64,000 nucleotides of DNA, taken from NCBI GenBank assembly GCA_937927845.1, contig CALFXE010000010.1, positions 110,166 to 174,165 of the forward strand, read 5' to 3'. The notes beneath the pieces were generated by a model. It saw nothing but the letters and a program-made list of their open reading frames with translations, ran no database searches and had not been told where the DNA came from. Each line of letters begins with the position of its first letter. Within the stretch, counting starts at the first letter, position 1. The position numbers and the translations under genes are program-made. The stretch is from an uncultured Paludibacter sp. Lineage in GTDB: Bacteria; Bacteroidota; Bacteroidia; Bacteroidales; Paludibacteraceae. Of the stretch, positions 21,738 to 28,732 are shown in pieces.

Positions 21738-23378
21738 TTATTGCTTAATAAAATTATAAGTTGACTGATTATCTAATCTCACAAAATAATATCCTTTAAT
21801 TAAACGAGATACATCTATGGTAGCATTTGAATTATCAATTATTCCATTCATTACAGCTCTTCCTGCAATATCGACAATCGAATATTTTGTAGTATTTTCA
21901 ATGCCCTTTAAATTGATGATGTCGGTAGCGGGATTGGGATAAACGTAAGCATCCTTATCGCTGAATACCGGTATGACAGATGTTTCTTGATCGCAGAAAC
22001 CAGCCACTTCGGGATTGACATATAAGTCTTGAATATTTTCAGGTGTGAGTGCTTTTTTATACACTCTAAGGTCGTCCATATATCCTCTAAATCCACCAAA
22101 CTGGAAAGAAGTTGAGGCAGTGGTATTTAAAGTTACGATACCTGTATTTACTCCCACTCCATTGATAAATAATTGGACAGTTTGACTCGGTGTAACAACC
22201 ACAGCCACGTGTGTCCATTCTGTTAAGTTATAAGCGTTTGGAGATTCAAGCGTTCTACCCGATGCTTCCGAACGGAAAAATATCTTCACTTGATTTGAAA
22301 AATAAATTCCGAAATTGCCTAAAATCGATTCCGAACCATACTGGAGTATTTTTATCTCAGAGCCAGGAGTTCCACCATTATATTTTATCCATAAAGAGAC
22401 TGTTCTTTCCTCTGATCCGCTTGGAAGATTTACGGAAACTACTTCGCCATTCACTTCTTGTTTAAGATGAACTTCGCGCAAAGATGCTTCGTGAACGGTT
22501 ATAGCATATCCAACACGCCCTCCGGTATTGAATAAGATAGGTTCTATTTGATTTACAGATTGAGCGAATGTATTGTTGTTTCCTTCACTGAATGCATGAA
22601 GATTAAAGAAGAATTTAGTAAGTAATTTTGAGCAGTCGAATCCTGGAGGACTTGCACAAAAGTCAGCTACTTCGGGTTCCTCATATATCCCTTGAACTTC
22701 ATCAGCAGAAAGTGTTCTGTTATATATACGAACATCATCGAAAGCACCATTAGACTCAAGAAAATAAAGGTAATTTGTTGAGCCTGTGGCCAATTCAATC
22801 TCACGAGAAGCAGATTCCACCCCATTTACATAGATTTTGGCGGTAGTACCATCATAAGTATAAGCTAAATGTAACCAATTGCTTAAGTCGTAACTACTTT
22901 CAGTAGCAAAATCATTTCCACTGCCATAACCTTGAAAATAAATATTTCCATGTTTACTCGCATAAGCACCAAAAGTTTTTCTCGGACTTGAATCCCCATA
23001 AGAGAAGAAATTGACATAGTTAGCGGTAATTTCCTCATCTAAATTTTTGTACCATAAGGTAACAGAGCGAGGCTCATCACCCTTAGGCAATATAATTGAG
23101 ACCATCTTAGAGTCGACTAATTTGTAAAAGTTAACATATCTTTTTGTATAAGGAGAAGCCAATAAAGCTTGATTTACAACCCCTTCTGTATATGTAAGCG
23201 GATAGGTGCTGCTTGAAGTTGTAAGCTGATAGTTACGTCCCTCTGCACTCATATTGTTGCCATTAAAGAAAAATTTGGCAAATAAACCTTCGCATTCAGT
23301 ATCTGAAGTGGATTGTTGAGCATAAGAGTAATATACTCCTGAAAATAAAACTGTTAAAATAAGTAAGATTTTTTTCAT
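21738..23378 (-). CDS. Secreted protein with two LamG-like domains and a T9SS sorting domain
   Basis: 546 residues: a signal peptide (SYA-QQ), two concanavalin/LamG-like beta-sandwiches of about 200 residues each, both with the pattern W(I/Y)K...RTVSLW or similar and ending DDLRVYKKAL or DDVRIYNRTL, and a C-terminal Por-secretion sorting domain (YPNPATDIINLKG, then KGYYFVRL). Such proteins cross the outer membrane by the type IX system and are often surface-attached. The ligand is unknown, carbohydrate or protein. The gene is alone between the repeat island and pckA. Confidence 0.85.
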   Translation of the reverse strand: MKKILLILTVLFSGVYYSYAQQSTSDTECEGLFAKFFFNGNNMSAEGRNYQLTTSSSTYPLTYTEGVVNQALLASPYTKRYVNFYKLVDSKMVSIILPKGDEPRSVTLWYKNLDEEITANYVNFFSYGDSSPRKTFGAYASKHGNIYFQGYGSGNDFATESSYDLSNWLHLAYTYDGTTAKIYVNGVESASREIELATGSTNYLYFLESNGAFDDVRIYNRTLSADEVQGIYEEPEVADFCASPPGFDCSKLLTKFFFNLHAFSEGNNNTFAQSVNQIEPILFNTGGRVGYAITVHEASLREVHLKQEVNGEVVSVNLPSGSEERTVSLWIKYNGGTPGSEIKILQYGSESILGNFGIYFSNQVKIFFRSEASGRTLESPNAYNLTEWTHVAVVVTPSQTVQLFINGVGVNTGIVTLNTTASTSFQFGGFRGYMDDLRVYKKALTPENIQDLYVNPEVAGFCDQETSVIPVFSDKDAYVYPNPATDIINLKGIENTTKYSIVDIAGRAVMNGIIDNSNATIDVSRLIKGYYFVRLDNQSTYNFIKQ

Positions 23379-23604
23379 TCTAAATTTGATTTGTCTGATT
23401 TATAAATATTGTAAATTCAATTAGTAAATGCAACTTTGACGGCAGGATAGTATAGTTGATTTTTTAACAATGCAGTAAAGATTTGAGTATTGAAAATACA
23501 TGAGATTCGAGCATCTAAAACATGAATAAAAAGCATTGTAAAATTATTATAGCTTAATTAAAGAAAATTTTCTTTAATTGTTTTCATGACTGAAAAAAAT
23601 ATAG

Positions 23605-23612
23605 TACTTTTG
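23605..23612 (+). promoter_or_regulatory. Candidate -7 box for pckA
   Basis: TACTTTTG matches TAnnTTTG, about 77 bases before the pckA start. A TTG at 23578-23580 lies 24 bases upstream, longer than the usual spacing, so the -33 element is uncertain. The rest of the 310-base gap between 23379 and 23688 shows nothing else that I recognise. Confidence 0.45.
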
Positions 23613-23688
23613 TACCGCTAAAAAAAGCACTATGATTTTTGAGAGTTAATAAACAACATAAAACAATTTTATTCAATTAATTTAGCTA

Positions 23689-25284
23689 ATGGCAAATTTG
23701 GATTTAAGCAAGTATGGGATTACAGGCAACTTTAATGTAATGCACAATCCTACTTACGAAGAGCTTTTTCAAGCTGAAATGGACCCTGCAAACGAAGGTT
23801 TCGAAAAGGGAGTATTAACAACTACCGGCGCAGTATCAGTTGATACAGGTAAATTTACCGGTCGTTCTCCTAAAGACAAGTTCATCGTTTTGGATGATAC
23901 AACTCGCGACACAATGTGGTGGGATGGCAATATTAACAAACCAACTACTCCTGAAGTTTTTGATCATTGTAAAGATTTAGTTACCAAACAATTATCTACT
24001 GCAAAAACAATTTATGTAGTTGATACATTCTGTGGAACCAACGAAGATACTCGTATGAAAGTACGTTTCGTGATGGAAGTTGCATGGCAGGCTCACTTTG
24101 TAACCAACATGTTTATCCGTCCTTCTCACTACGAATTAGCTAACTATGGCGAACCTGATTTCGTATGTTTGAATGGTTCGAAAACAACCAATCCACAATG
24201 GAAAGAGCAAGGTTTGAACTCAGAAGTGTTCACTTTGTTTGATTTAACTCGCAGAATGCAGGTTATTGGTGGTACTTGGTATGGTGGTGAAATGAAGAAA
24301 GGTATTTTTGCATTGATGAACTACTACTTACCATTGCGCGGTATTGCTTCTATGCACTGCTCCGCTAACGTTGGTGTAGACGGTGATGTTGCTGTTTTCT
24401 TCGGACTTTCAGGAACAGGAAAAACAACTTTGTCAGCCGATCCAAAACGTTACTTAATTGGTGACGACGAACACGGTTGGGACGATCATGGAGTATTTAA
24501 CTACGAAGGTGGTTGCTATGCAAAAGTAATTGATCTTGAAAAAGATAAAGAACCTGATATCTGGAGAGCTATCCGTCGCGATGCCCTTTTAGAAAACGTA
24601 ACTGTAAAAGAAGACGGTACACCTGATTATACAGCAGCAGCTTCAAAAACAGAAAATACACGTGTTTCTTATCCTATTTATCATATCAGCAAAATTGTTT
24701 CTCCATCACGTGCAGGACATGCTAAGAAAGTAATTTACTTATCTGCCGATGCATTTGGCGTATTGCCTCCGGTTTCAATTTTAGATGATAAACAAGCACA
24801 ATATCACTTCTTGTCTGGCTTTACTTCCAAGTTAGCCGGAACAGAGCGTGGTATCACCGAACCAGTTCCATCATTCTCACCTGCATTTGGTGAAGCATTC
24901 TTGACATTGCACCCAACTATGTATGCAAAAACATTGATTGGTAAAGCACAAGAGCACAATGCAAAAGTTTACTTGGTAAACACAGGTTGGAATGGAACGG
25001 GCAAACGTATTTCTTTGAAAAATACACGTGCAATTATTGATGCCATTATCGATGGTTCAATTGAGAATGCAGAAACATTCCATGTTCCAATTTTGAATCT
25101 TACAGCACCAAAAGCATTAAACAACGTAGATACAGAAATTTTGGATCCACGTAACACATATGCAAACGTGAGCGATTGGGAAGAAAAAGCAAAATCATTA
25201 GCAGCGAAGTACCTCAAAAACTTCGAGCAATACTGCGACAACGACGATGCAAAAGCATTAATCCCAGCCGGTCCGCAACTGTAA
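23689..25284 (+). CDS. pckA: Phosphoenolpyruvate carboxykinase (ATP)
   Basis: 531 residues, the usual length for ATP-dependent PEPCK. Visible motifs: the substrate-site region [11 protein letters not shown], the metal/substrate region MHCSANVG, the P-loop GLSGTGKTT (Gly239 to Thr247) and the following [14 protein letters not shown]. The enzyme interconverts oxaloacetate plus ATP with PEP, CO2 and ADP; in anaerobic Bacteroidota it often runs in the CO2-fixing direction. It is a single gene with its own promoter candidate and a hairpin terminator. Its more regular, GC-richer codon use than the neighbouring genes fits high expression. Confidence 0.97.
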   Translation: MANLDLSKYGITGNFNVMHNPTYEELFQAEMDPANEGFEKGVLTTTGAVSVDTGKFTGRSPKDKFIVLDDTTRDTMWWDGNINKPTTPEVFDHCKDLVTKQLSTAKTIYVVDTFCGTNEDTRMKVRFVMEVAWQAHFVTNMFIRPSHYELANYGEPDFVCLNGSKTTNPQWKEQGLNSEVFTLFDLTRRMQVIGGTWYGGEMKKGIFALMNYYLPLRGIASMHCSANVGVDGDVAVFFGLSGTGKTTLSADPKRYLIGDDEHGWDDHGVFNYEGGCYAKVIDLEKDKEPDIWRAIRRDALLENVTVKEDGTPDYTAAASKTENTRVSYPIYHISKIVSPSRAGHAKKVIYLSADAFGVLPPVSILDDKQAQYHFLSGFTSKLAGTERGITEPVPSFSPAFGEAFLTLHPTMYAKTLIGKAQEHNAKVYLVNTGWNGTGKRISLKNTRAIIDAIIDGSIENAETFHVPILNLTAPKALNNVDTEILDPRNTYANVSDWEEKAKSLAAKYLKNFEQYCDNDDAKALIPAGPQL

Positions 25285-25304
25285 TCAGTTAAATATATTT
25301 TAAG

Positions 25305-25340
25305 AACCTCTGGTGATTTAAAAGTTATCGGAGGTTTTTT
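25305..25340 (+). terminator. Rho-independent-like terminator of pckA
   Basis: AACCTC (25305-25310) pairs with GAGGTT (25331-25336), followed by a T run to 25340. It lies 20 bases after the pckA stop codon. Confidence 0.65.
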
Positions 25341-25352
25341 GTCCTGTTTGAA

Positions 25353-25360
25353 TATCTTTG
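25353..25360 (+). promoter_or_regulatory. Candidate -7 box for the recombinase gene
   Basis: TATCTTTG fits TAnnTTTG, 40 bases before the recombinase ATG. No TTTG is seen at the normal -33 distance, and the expected -33 position falls in the pckA terminator stem. Confidence 0.4.
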
Positions 25361-25400
25361 CAATGCATGTTTTGTTTACAAATTTAAACTCTACTTAAAT

Positions 25401-26774
25401 ATGAAAGGCGACACATTACACGGTAATGTTACTATAGATGTATTCCAGCGATCCATTAATATTAAATTTCCTAAAAATGATATTGATATTCAATTTATTC
25501 GCTCTTTTAGATATTTTCGATGGAATAAAACACAATTCTGTTGGGTAATTCCTAATTATGGTAAAAATTTAGAATTAATAAAAGACTATTTCGGAAAGAG
25601 AGTATTGCAACTAAACTCTCACACAGATAATACGCAATCTACAGAAAGAGAAATAACTGGAAAACCATCGTTTTCAAAAAATGATTTTTTAGTTATCAAT
25701 AAATCAAATAGGATATTCCAGATTTATTTTGCATATAACAAACTTATAAGCAACAAATTGAAAGAAATTCCTTTATGTAGATGGGATAATGATAGGAGAT
25801 GTTGGAATGTTCCATATTCAGAGCTTTTCTTGAATAAATTACAAATTGTGGCATCAGAATTTAAATTAGATTATCGATATCATGAATTACAAAAACCAAA
25901 AGTATTACCACGAAAGTCTAAATATGATATCACAAACTATCGTAAATGCCCTCAAAATTATATTGACAAATTACTGGAGTTAAGATATAGCACAAACACG
26001 ATTGATACATACTCGGATTTATTTGAGGAATTTATTAATTATTTTGAAGGTATGCCAATAAACGACATCAACGGAGAAATGATATCACAGTTTCTACAAT
26101 ATTTGACAATAGAAAGAAGAGTTTCATATTCATATCATAATCAATCTATTAATGCAATAAAATTTTATTATGAACGTGTTTTAAATAAGCCATCACAAAC
26201 ATTTACAATAGAACGACCACGCAAGGAGACCCAATTACCTGAAGTCTTTAGTGAGGAAGAAATTCAAGCAATTCTTAAAACAGTAAAAAACTTAAAACAT
26301 AAGGCTATCTTGATGACAATTTATTCAGGTGGGTTACGAATAAGTGAATTAATTAATTTAAAAATTAAAGATATTGACAGTCAAAGAATGCAAATCCGCA
26401 TAGAACAAGCCAAAGGCAAAAAAGATAGATATACCTTGTTGAGTACCAAAACACTAAATGTTCTACGACAGTATTTTGCTGAATATAAGCCAAAAGTATG
26501 GTTATTTGAGGGAAGTAAAGGAGAAAAATATTCTGCACGAAGTATTCAAATGATTTTGAAACAGGCAGTTCAACAAGTTGGAATAAAGAAACGAGTTTCA
26601 GTACACACGTTACGACATAGTTTTGCCACACATTTATTAGAAGTAGGAACAGATTTACGCTATATCCAAAGTCTATTAGGGCATGAGAGTTCCAAAACAA
26701 CTGAGATTTATACTCACATAACCACCAAAGGACTTGATCAAATTAAAAATCCATTAGACAAGTTGGATATTTAA
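25401..26774 (+). CDS. Tyrosine recombinase, proposed integrase of the cassette array
   Basis: 457 residues. The catalytic domain is complete: Arg313 (GGLRISEL), Lys338 (AKGKKDR), His402-x-x-Arg405 (HTLRHSFATHLL), His428 (LLGHES) and nucleophile Tyr437 (YTHI). A core-binding SAM-like domain occupies about residues 190-275. The first 170 residues are unusual: two related modules, RWNKTQFCWVIP near residue 45 and RWDNDRRCWNVP near residue 125, recalling the HARP-like motif of DNA-annealing proteins. The roughly 20-residue insertion that marks classical IntI between the Lys and His-x-x-Arg motifs is absent, so it sits closer to XerC/D-like enzymes, though its end (IKNPLDKLD) recalls the IntI tail. 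The cassette array starts 167 bases downstream, same strand. Its action on the array is inferred from position and site logic. Confidence 0.9.
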   Translation: MKGDTLHGNVTIDVFQRSINIKFPKNDIDIQFIRSFRYFRWNKTQFCWVIPNYGKNLELIKDYFGKRVLQLNSHTDNTQSTEREITGKPSFSKNDFLVINKSNRIFQIYFAYNKLISNKLKEIPLCRWDNDRRCWNVPYSELFLNKLQIVASEFKLDYRYHELQKPKVLPRKSKYDITNYRKCPQNYIDKLLELRYSTNTIDTYSDLFEEFINYFEGMPINDINGEMISQFLQYLTIERRVSYSYHNQSINAIKFYYERVLNKPSQTFTIERPRKETQLPEVFSEEEIQAILKTVKNLKHKAILMTIYSGGLRISELINLKIKDIDSQRMQIRIEQAKGKKDRYTLLSTKTLNVLRQYFAEYKPKVWLFEGSKGEKYSARSIQMILKQAVQQVGIKKRVSVHTLRHSFATHLLEVGTDLRYIQSLLGHESSKTTEIYTHITTKGLDQIKNPLDKLDI

Positions 26775-26792
26775 AATTAGTTTGTATATTTG
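26763..26792 (+). promoter_or_regulatory. Pc-like promoter at the recombinase stop codon, reading into the array
   Basis: TTG (26763-26765), a 19-base spacer, then TATATTTG (26785-26792): a good match to the Bacteroidota -33/-7 consensus. The -33 element lies within the last codons of the recombinase and the -7 box just after its stop. Transcription from about 26800 would cross the candidate attI and enter cassette C1, as the Pc promoter does in integrons. Confidence 0.6.
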
Positions 26793-26812
26793 TATTCTTT
26801 AACAATTTGTAT

Positions 26813-26941
26813 ATGCGTAACAACTCGAAAACCAAATCAATTTGCATCGTGCTGATTATCAATCACACACAAAAATTGGTAAGGCTAATATATACGCAAT
26901 TGATATTCGCATAACAAGAGAAGTTGCGTATATAAACGAGT
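26813..26941 (+). other. Candidate primary attachment site (attI-like)
   Basis: The stretch between the recombinase and the first cassette. The crossover point would be G26940^TT26941, followed by the first cassette sequence TTATATGCC. Upstream is an 11-bp perfect inverted repeat, TATATACGCAA (26889-26899) and TTGCGTATATA (26924-26934). Related short motifs recur: GCGTAACAACTCG (from 26815), CGCATAACAAGAG (from 26908) and ATAAACGAG ending at the junction, which could be recombinase-binding direct repeats. The inverted repeat could also be what remains of an attC. The label rests on position and the shared core. Confidence 0.55.
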
Positions 26942-27052
26942 TATATGCCAGTTTAAAAATCAGAGGGTGTTGTCCCTTGTTGATTTCGAGCTTGAAGATG
27001 AAGTTCTACGGGCTGTTTTTTTAAAAAAAAGAGTGCTGAAGATTTCGCCCTT

Positions 27053-27118
27053 CAAGTCGTTGGATGTGAACATCGTGAAAATTTCATTTTCAAACGATTA
27101 TCATCGTTCAACGACTTG
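27053..27118 (+). ncRNA. Four-way-junction structured RNA or ssDNA candidate in C1
   Basis: P1 is CAAGTCGTTG (27053-27062) with CAACGACTTG (27109-27118). Inside are P2 GATG/CATC (27063-27066 with 27071-27074, loop TGAA), P3 TGAAAAT/ATTTTCA (27076-27082 with 27086-27092, loop TTC) and P4 AACGAT/ATCGTT (27093-27098 with 27103-27108, loop TATC). Only base 27075 is left unpaired at the junction. CTTGAAG (26991-26997) could pair with CTTCAAG (27050-27056) instead, competing with P1. The same fold occurs at 33116-33181, 35794-35859 and 60602-60667. Transcription is not shown. Confidence 0.5.
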
Positions 27119-27177
27119 GCAAAGTTCGGATAAAAAAATATTTAAAACAATAGCTTTTTTCTTTTTTAAAAAACATT

Positions 27178-27185
27178 TATATTTG
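27178..27185 (+). promoter_or_regulatory. Outward promoter-like box in C1
   Basis: TATATTTG matches TAnnTTTG. No TTG is present at the -33 distance; that position is T-rich. Equivalent boxes lie at 33241-33248, 35919-35926 and 60727-60734 in the other copies. A transcript would start near 27192 and read over the attC into the next cassette. Confidence 0.45.
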
Positions 27186-27342
27186 TAGGCTTCAAGCTCA
27201 GGTATGGAAAAATAACTTCACATATCCGAAGCATAAATGAAATTATTTTCCCATTTAAAATCAACAAGGTTCAAGGTTGATTTTAAAACCGGGGTTTTGG
27301 TCAGGGTTTGTGGAAATTTAAATATTGGTTTAACCAAAACCA

Positions 27343-27422
27343 CCATATAACACGGCACTAAGTGCCATCAAAATTATGCACAAGGCATTAAAATAATTTC
27401 GACGGCACTTAGTGCCGTTCCG
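27343..27422 (+). repeat. attC-like site of C1
   Basis: Left core CCATATAAC pairs with the C1 start TTATATG (7 bases). The stem ACGGCACTAAGTGCC (from 27352) pairs with GGCACTTAGTGCCGT (ending 27419). Right core CCG^TTA, cut after 27422. Length 80. Confidence 0.8.
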
Positions 27423-27516
27423 TTACAAGCAAGCCGAAAAAAAAGACAACGACACATTGAGAATGAAATTTTTGCTGCATAAAGACAAAGAAGAAAAATG
27501 AAAAATGCCGACACAC

Positions 27517-27580
27517 AAAACAACACATTTGCAAGCTCCGACACACATGCCGATGCTTCAGCTTGCAAAAGAGTTGTTTT
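27517..27580 (+). repeat. Two-stem hairpin with ACA/AGA bulges, copy 1
   Basis: Outer stem AAAACAAC (27517-27524) with GTTGTTTT (27573-27580); inner stem TTTGCAAGCT (27528-27537) with AGCTTGCAAA (27560-27569). The stems are separated by an opposed ACA and AGA; the loop has 22 bases and TTGCC follows. The same architecture with different stem sequences is at 32741-32798 and 37824-37888. It lies in the leader of C2, before the restriction genes. The function is unknown. Confidence 0.65.
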
Positions 27581-27669
27581 CTTGCCTACGCACCCAAGCC
27601 CACCCACCACCCTTGAAAACTCGTTGACAAGAAATCCTAATAAAAATAGAAGAATAGAAACAAACTCTA

Positions 27670-27677
27670 TATCTTTG
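27670..27677 (+). promoter_or_regulatory. Cassette-borne -7 box for the C2 restriction operon
   Basis: TATCTTTG fits TAnnTTTG, 22 bases before the ATG at 27699. No clear -33 element. It suggests that C2 has its own promoter. Confidence 0.45.
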
Positions 27678-27698
27678 TAACTTAACAAAAAATGATTT

Positions 27699-28718
27699 AT
27701 GTTTATTGATAATCAACAAAATACAGAATACAATATCATGTCAGGGGAAGTCGATATATTGGAGAATGATGTAAGAGAAAAATATCCTCATATTCTTGAA
27801 ATTTTGCTATTAGACCATACTACTAAAAAGAATATTATTTGGGCTACTGATAATTACAAACATCTTGGAAAAGATTATGATTACAATTCTCAAATCTTGC
27901 CGAATCTTATAACTGGTGTAAATGGAGAAATTATAATGCCACGAGCAAGTAAAAATAAATTAATACAACAATCAAGGGTTCGAGATATGGCTGAAGTTTT
28001 TACGCCATCTTGGATTTGTAATGCACAAAACAATTTAATTGATAATGCTTGGTTTGGATATGAAAATGTATTTAATATTGAAATGACAAATTCAAATGGC
28101 TCTAATATATGGCAGACAAAAGCTGATAAAATTGTTTTTCCAAAAGATAAAACTTGGCAAGATTATATTAAGGAAACAAGACTTGAAATAACATGTGGTG
28201 AAGCTCCATATTTAGCTAGTCGTTATGATACAACTACAGGTGTTTTCATTCCAGTTGAAAATAGAATTGGTTTACTTGATAGGAAAATGCGTATTATCAA
28301 TGAAAATGTTGAAACAATAGAAGACTGGCTTGAAGCGACAGAACTGGCTTTTAAAAATATATACGCCTACGAATGGCATGGTGACAGTTTGCTACTGGCA
28401 AGAGAAGCATTGCTATTTACTTTTATTGAGAATCATGTTTTTAAGTTTGATAAAGAACCAACGATTTCATCTATTAAGAAAATTGCTAATATTATATCAT
28501 GGAACGCTTGGCAAATGGACGGACTGAAAGGAGTTGTTCCAAATTCTTGTTCTGAAATAATACAAGAAATACCAGTTTTATTTGAAGAAACAAAAACAAT
28601 TAAAACCCCTTGTGAAGGATGCATTAAAAACAATATTAAAAAGCACAATGGAATTTATTGTATCATTATGGACTGGGTTAAAAACGATGAAATAAAGTAT
28701 ATAAATCTACTTAAATAA
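27699..28718 (+). CDS. Restriction-modification accessory subunit (restriction endonuclease subunit M-like)
   Basis: 339 residues. The segment DMAEVFTPSWICNAQNNLID resembles the FTP helix that precedes the SAM domain in N6-adenine methylases, and EITCGEAPYL with SRYDTTTG is a pattern I remember from small proteins annotated as restriction endonuclease subunit M. No SAM-binding or NPPY motif is present, so it is unlikely to methylate alone. It lies 14 bases before the large helicase-methylase gene in C2, so the two probably form one restriction system. A start at Met15 is possible, but the ATG at 27699 follows the promoter-like box closely. Confidence 0.65.
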   Translation: MFIDNQQNTEYNIMSGEVDILENDVREKYPHILEILLLDHTTKKNIIWATDNYKHLGKDYDYNSQILPNLITGVNGEIIMPRASKNKLIQQSRVRDMAEVFTPSWICNAQNNLIDNAWFGYENVFNIEMTNSNGSNIWQTKADKIVFPKDKTWQDYIKETRLEITCGEAPYLASRYDTTTGVFIPVENRIGLLDRKMRIINENVETIEDWLEATELAFKNIYAYEWHGDSLLLAREALLFTFIENHVFKFDKEPTISSIKKIANIISWNAWQMDGLKGVVPNSCSEIIQEIPVLFEETKTIKTPCEGCIKNNIKKHNGIYCIIMDWVKNDEIKYINLLK

Positions 28719-28732
28719 AAAGAGAACTTAAA

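Larger units (their letters stand above)
26941..27422 (+). repeat. Cassette C1: 482-bp apparently non-coding repeat cassette, copy 1 of 4
   Basis: By eye identical in sequence and length to C3, C6 and C20. In order it holds a compact four-way junction fold (27053-27118), an A/T-rich tract, a TATATTTG promoter-like box (27178-27185), a perfect 12-bp hairpin (27254-27265 with 27276-27287), a GGTTTTGGT/ACCAAAACC stem (27293-27301 with 27333-27341) and the attC. An open frame of about 73 codons exists but looks accidental: its end is Phe/Lys-rich from the A/T tract, and it has no usual ribosome-binding context. Confidence 0.85.

Noticed and set aside
26967..27188. Open frame of about 73 codons in each 482-bp cassette
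   Set aside because: It crosses the four-way junction and the A/T tract, ends in a Phe/Lys-rich run and has no convincing start context. Four identical copies give no evidence for selection on protein.
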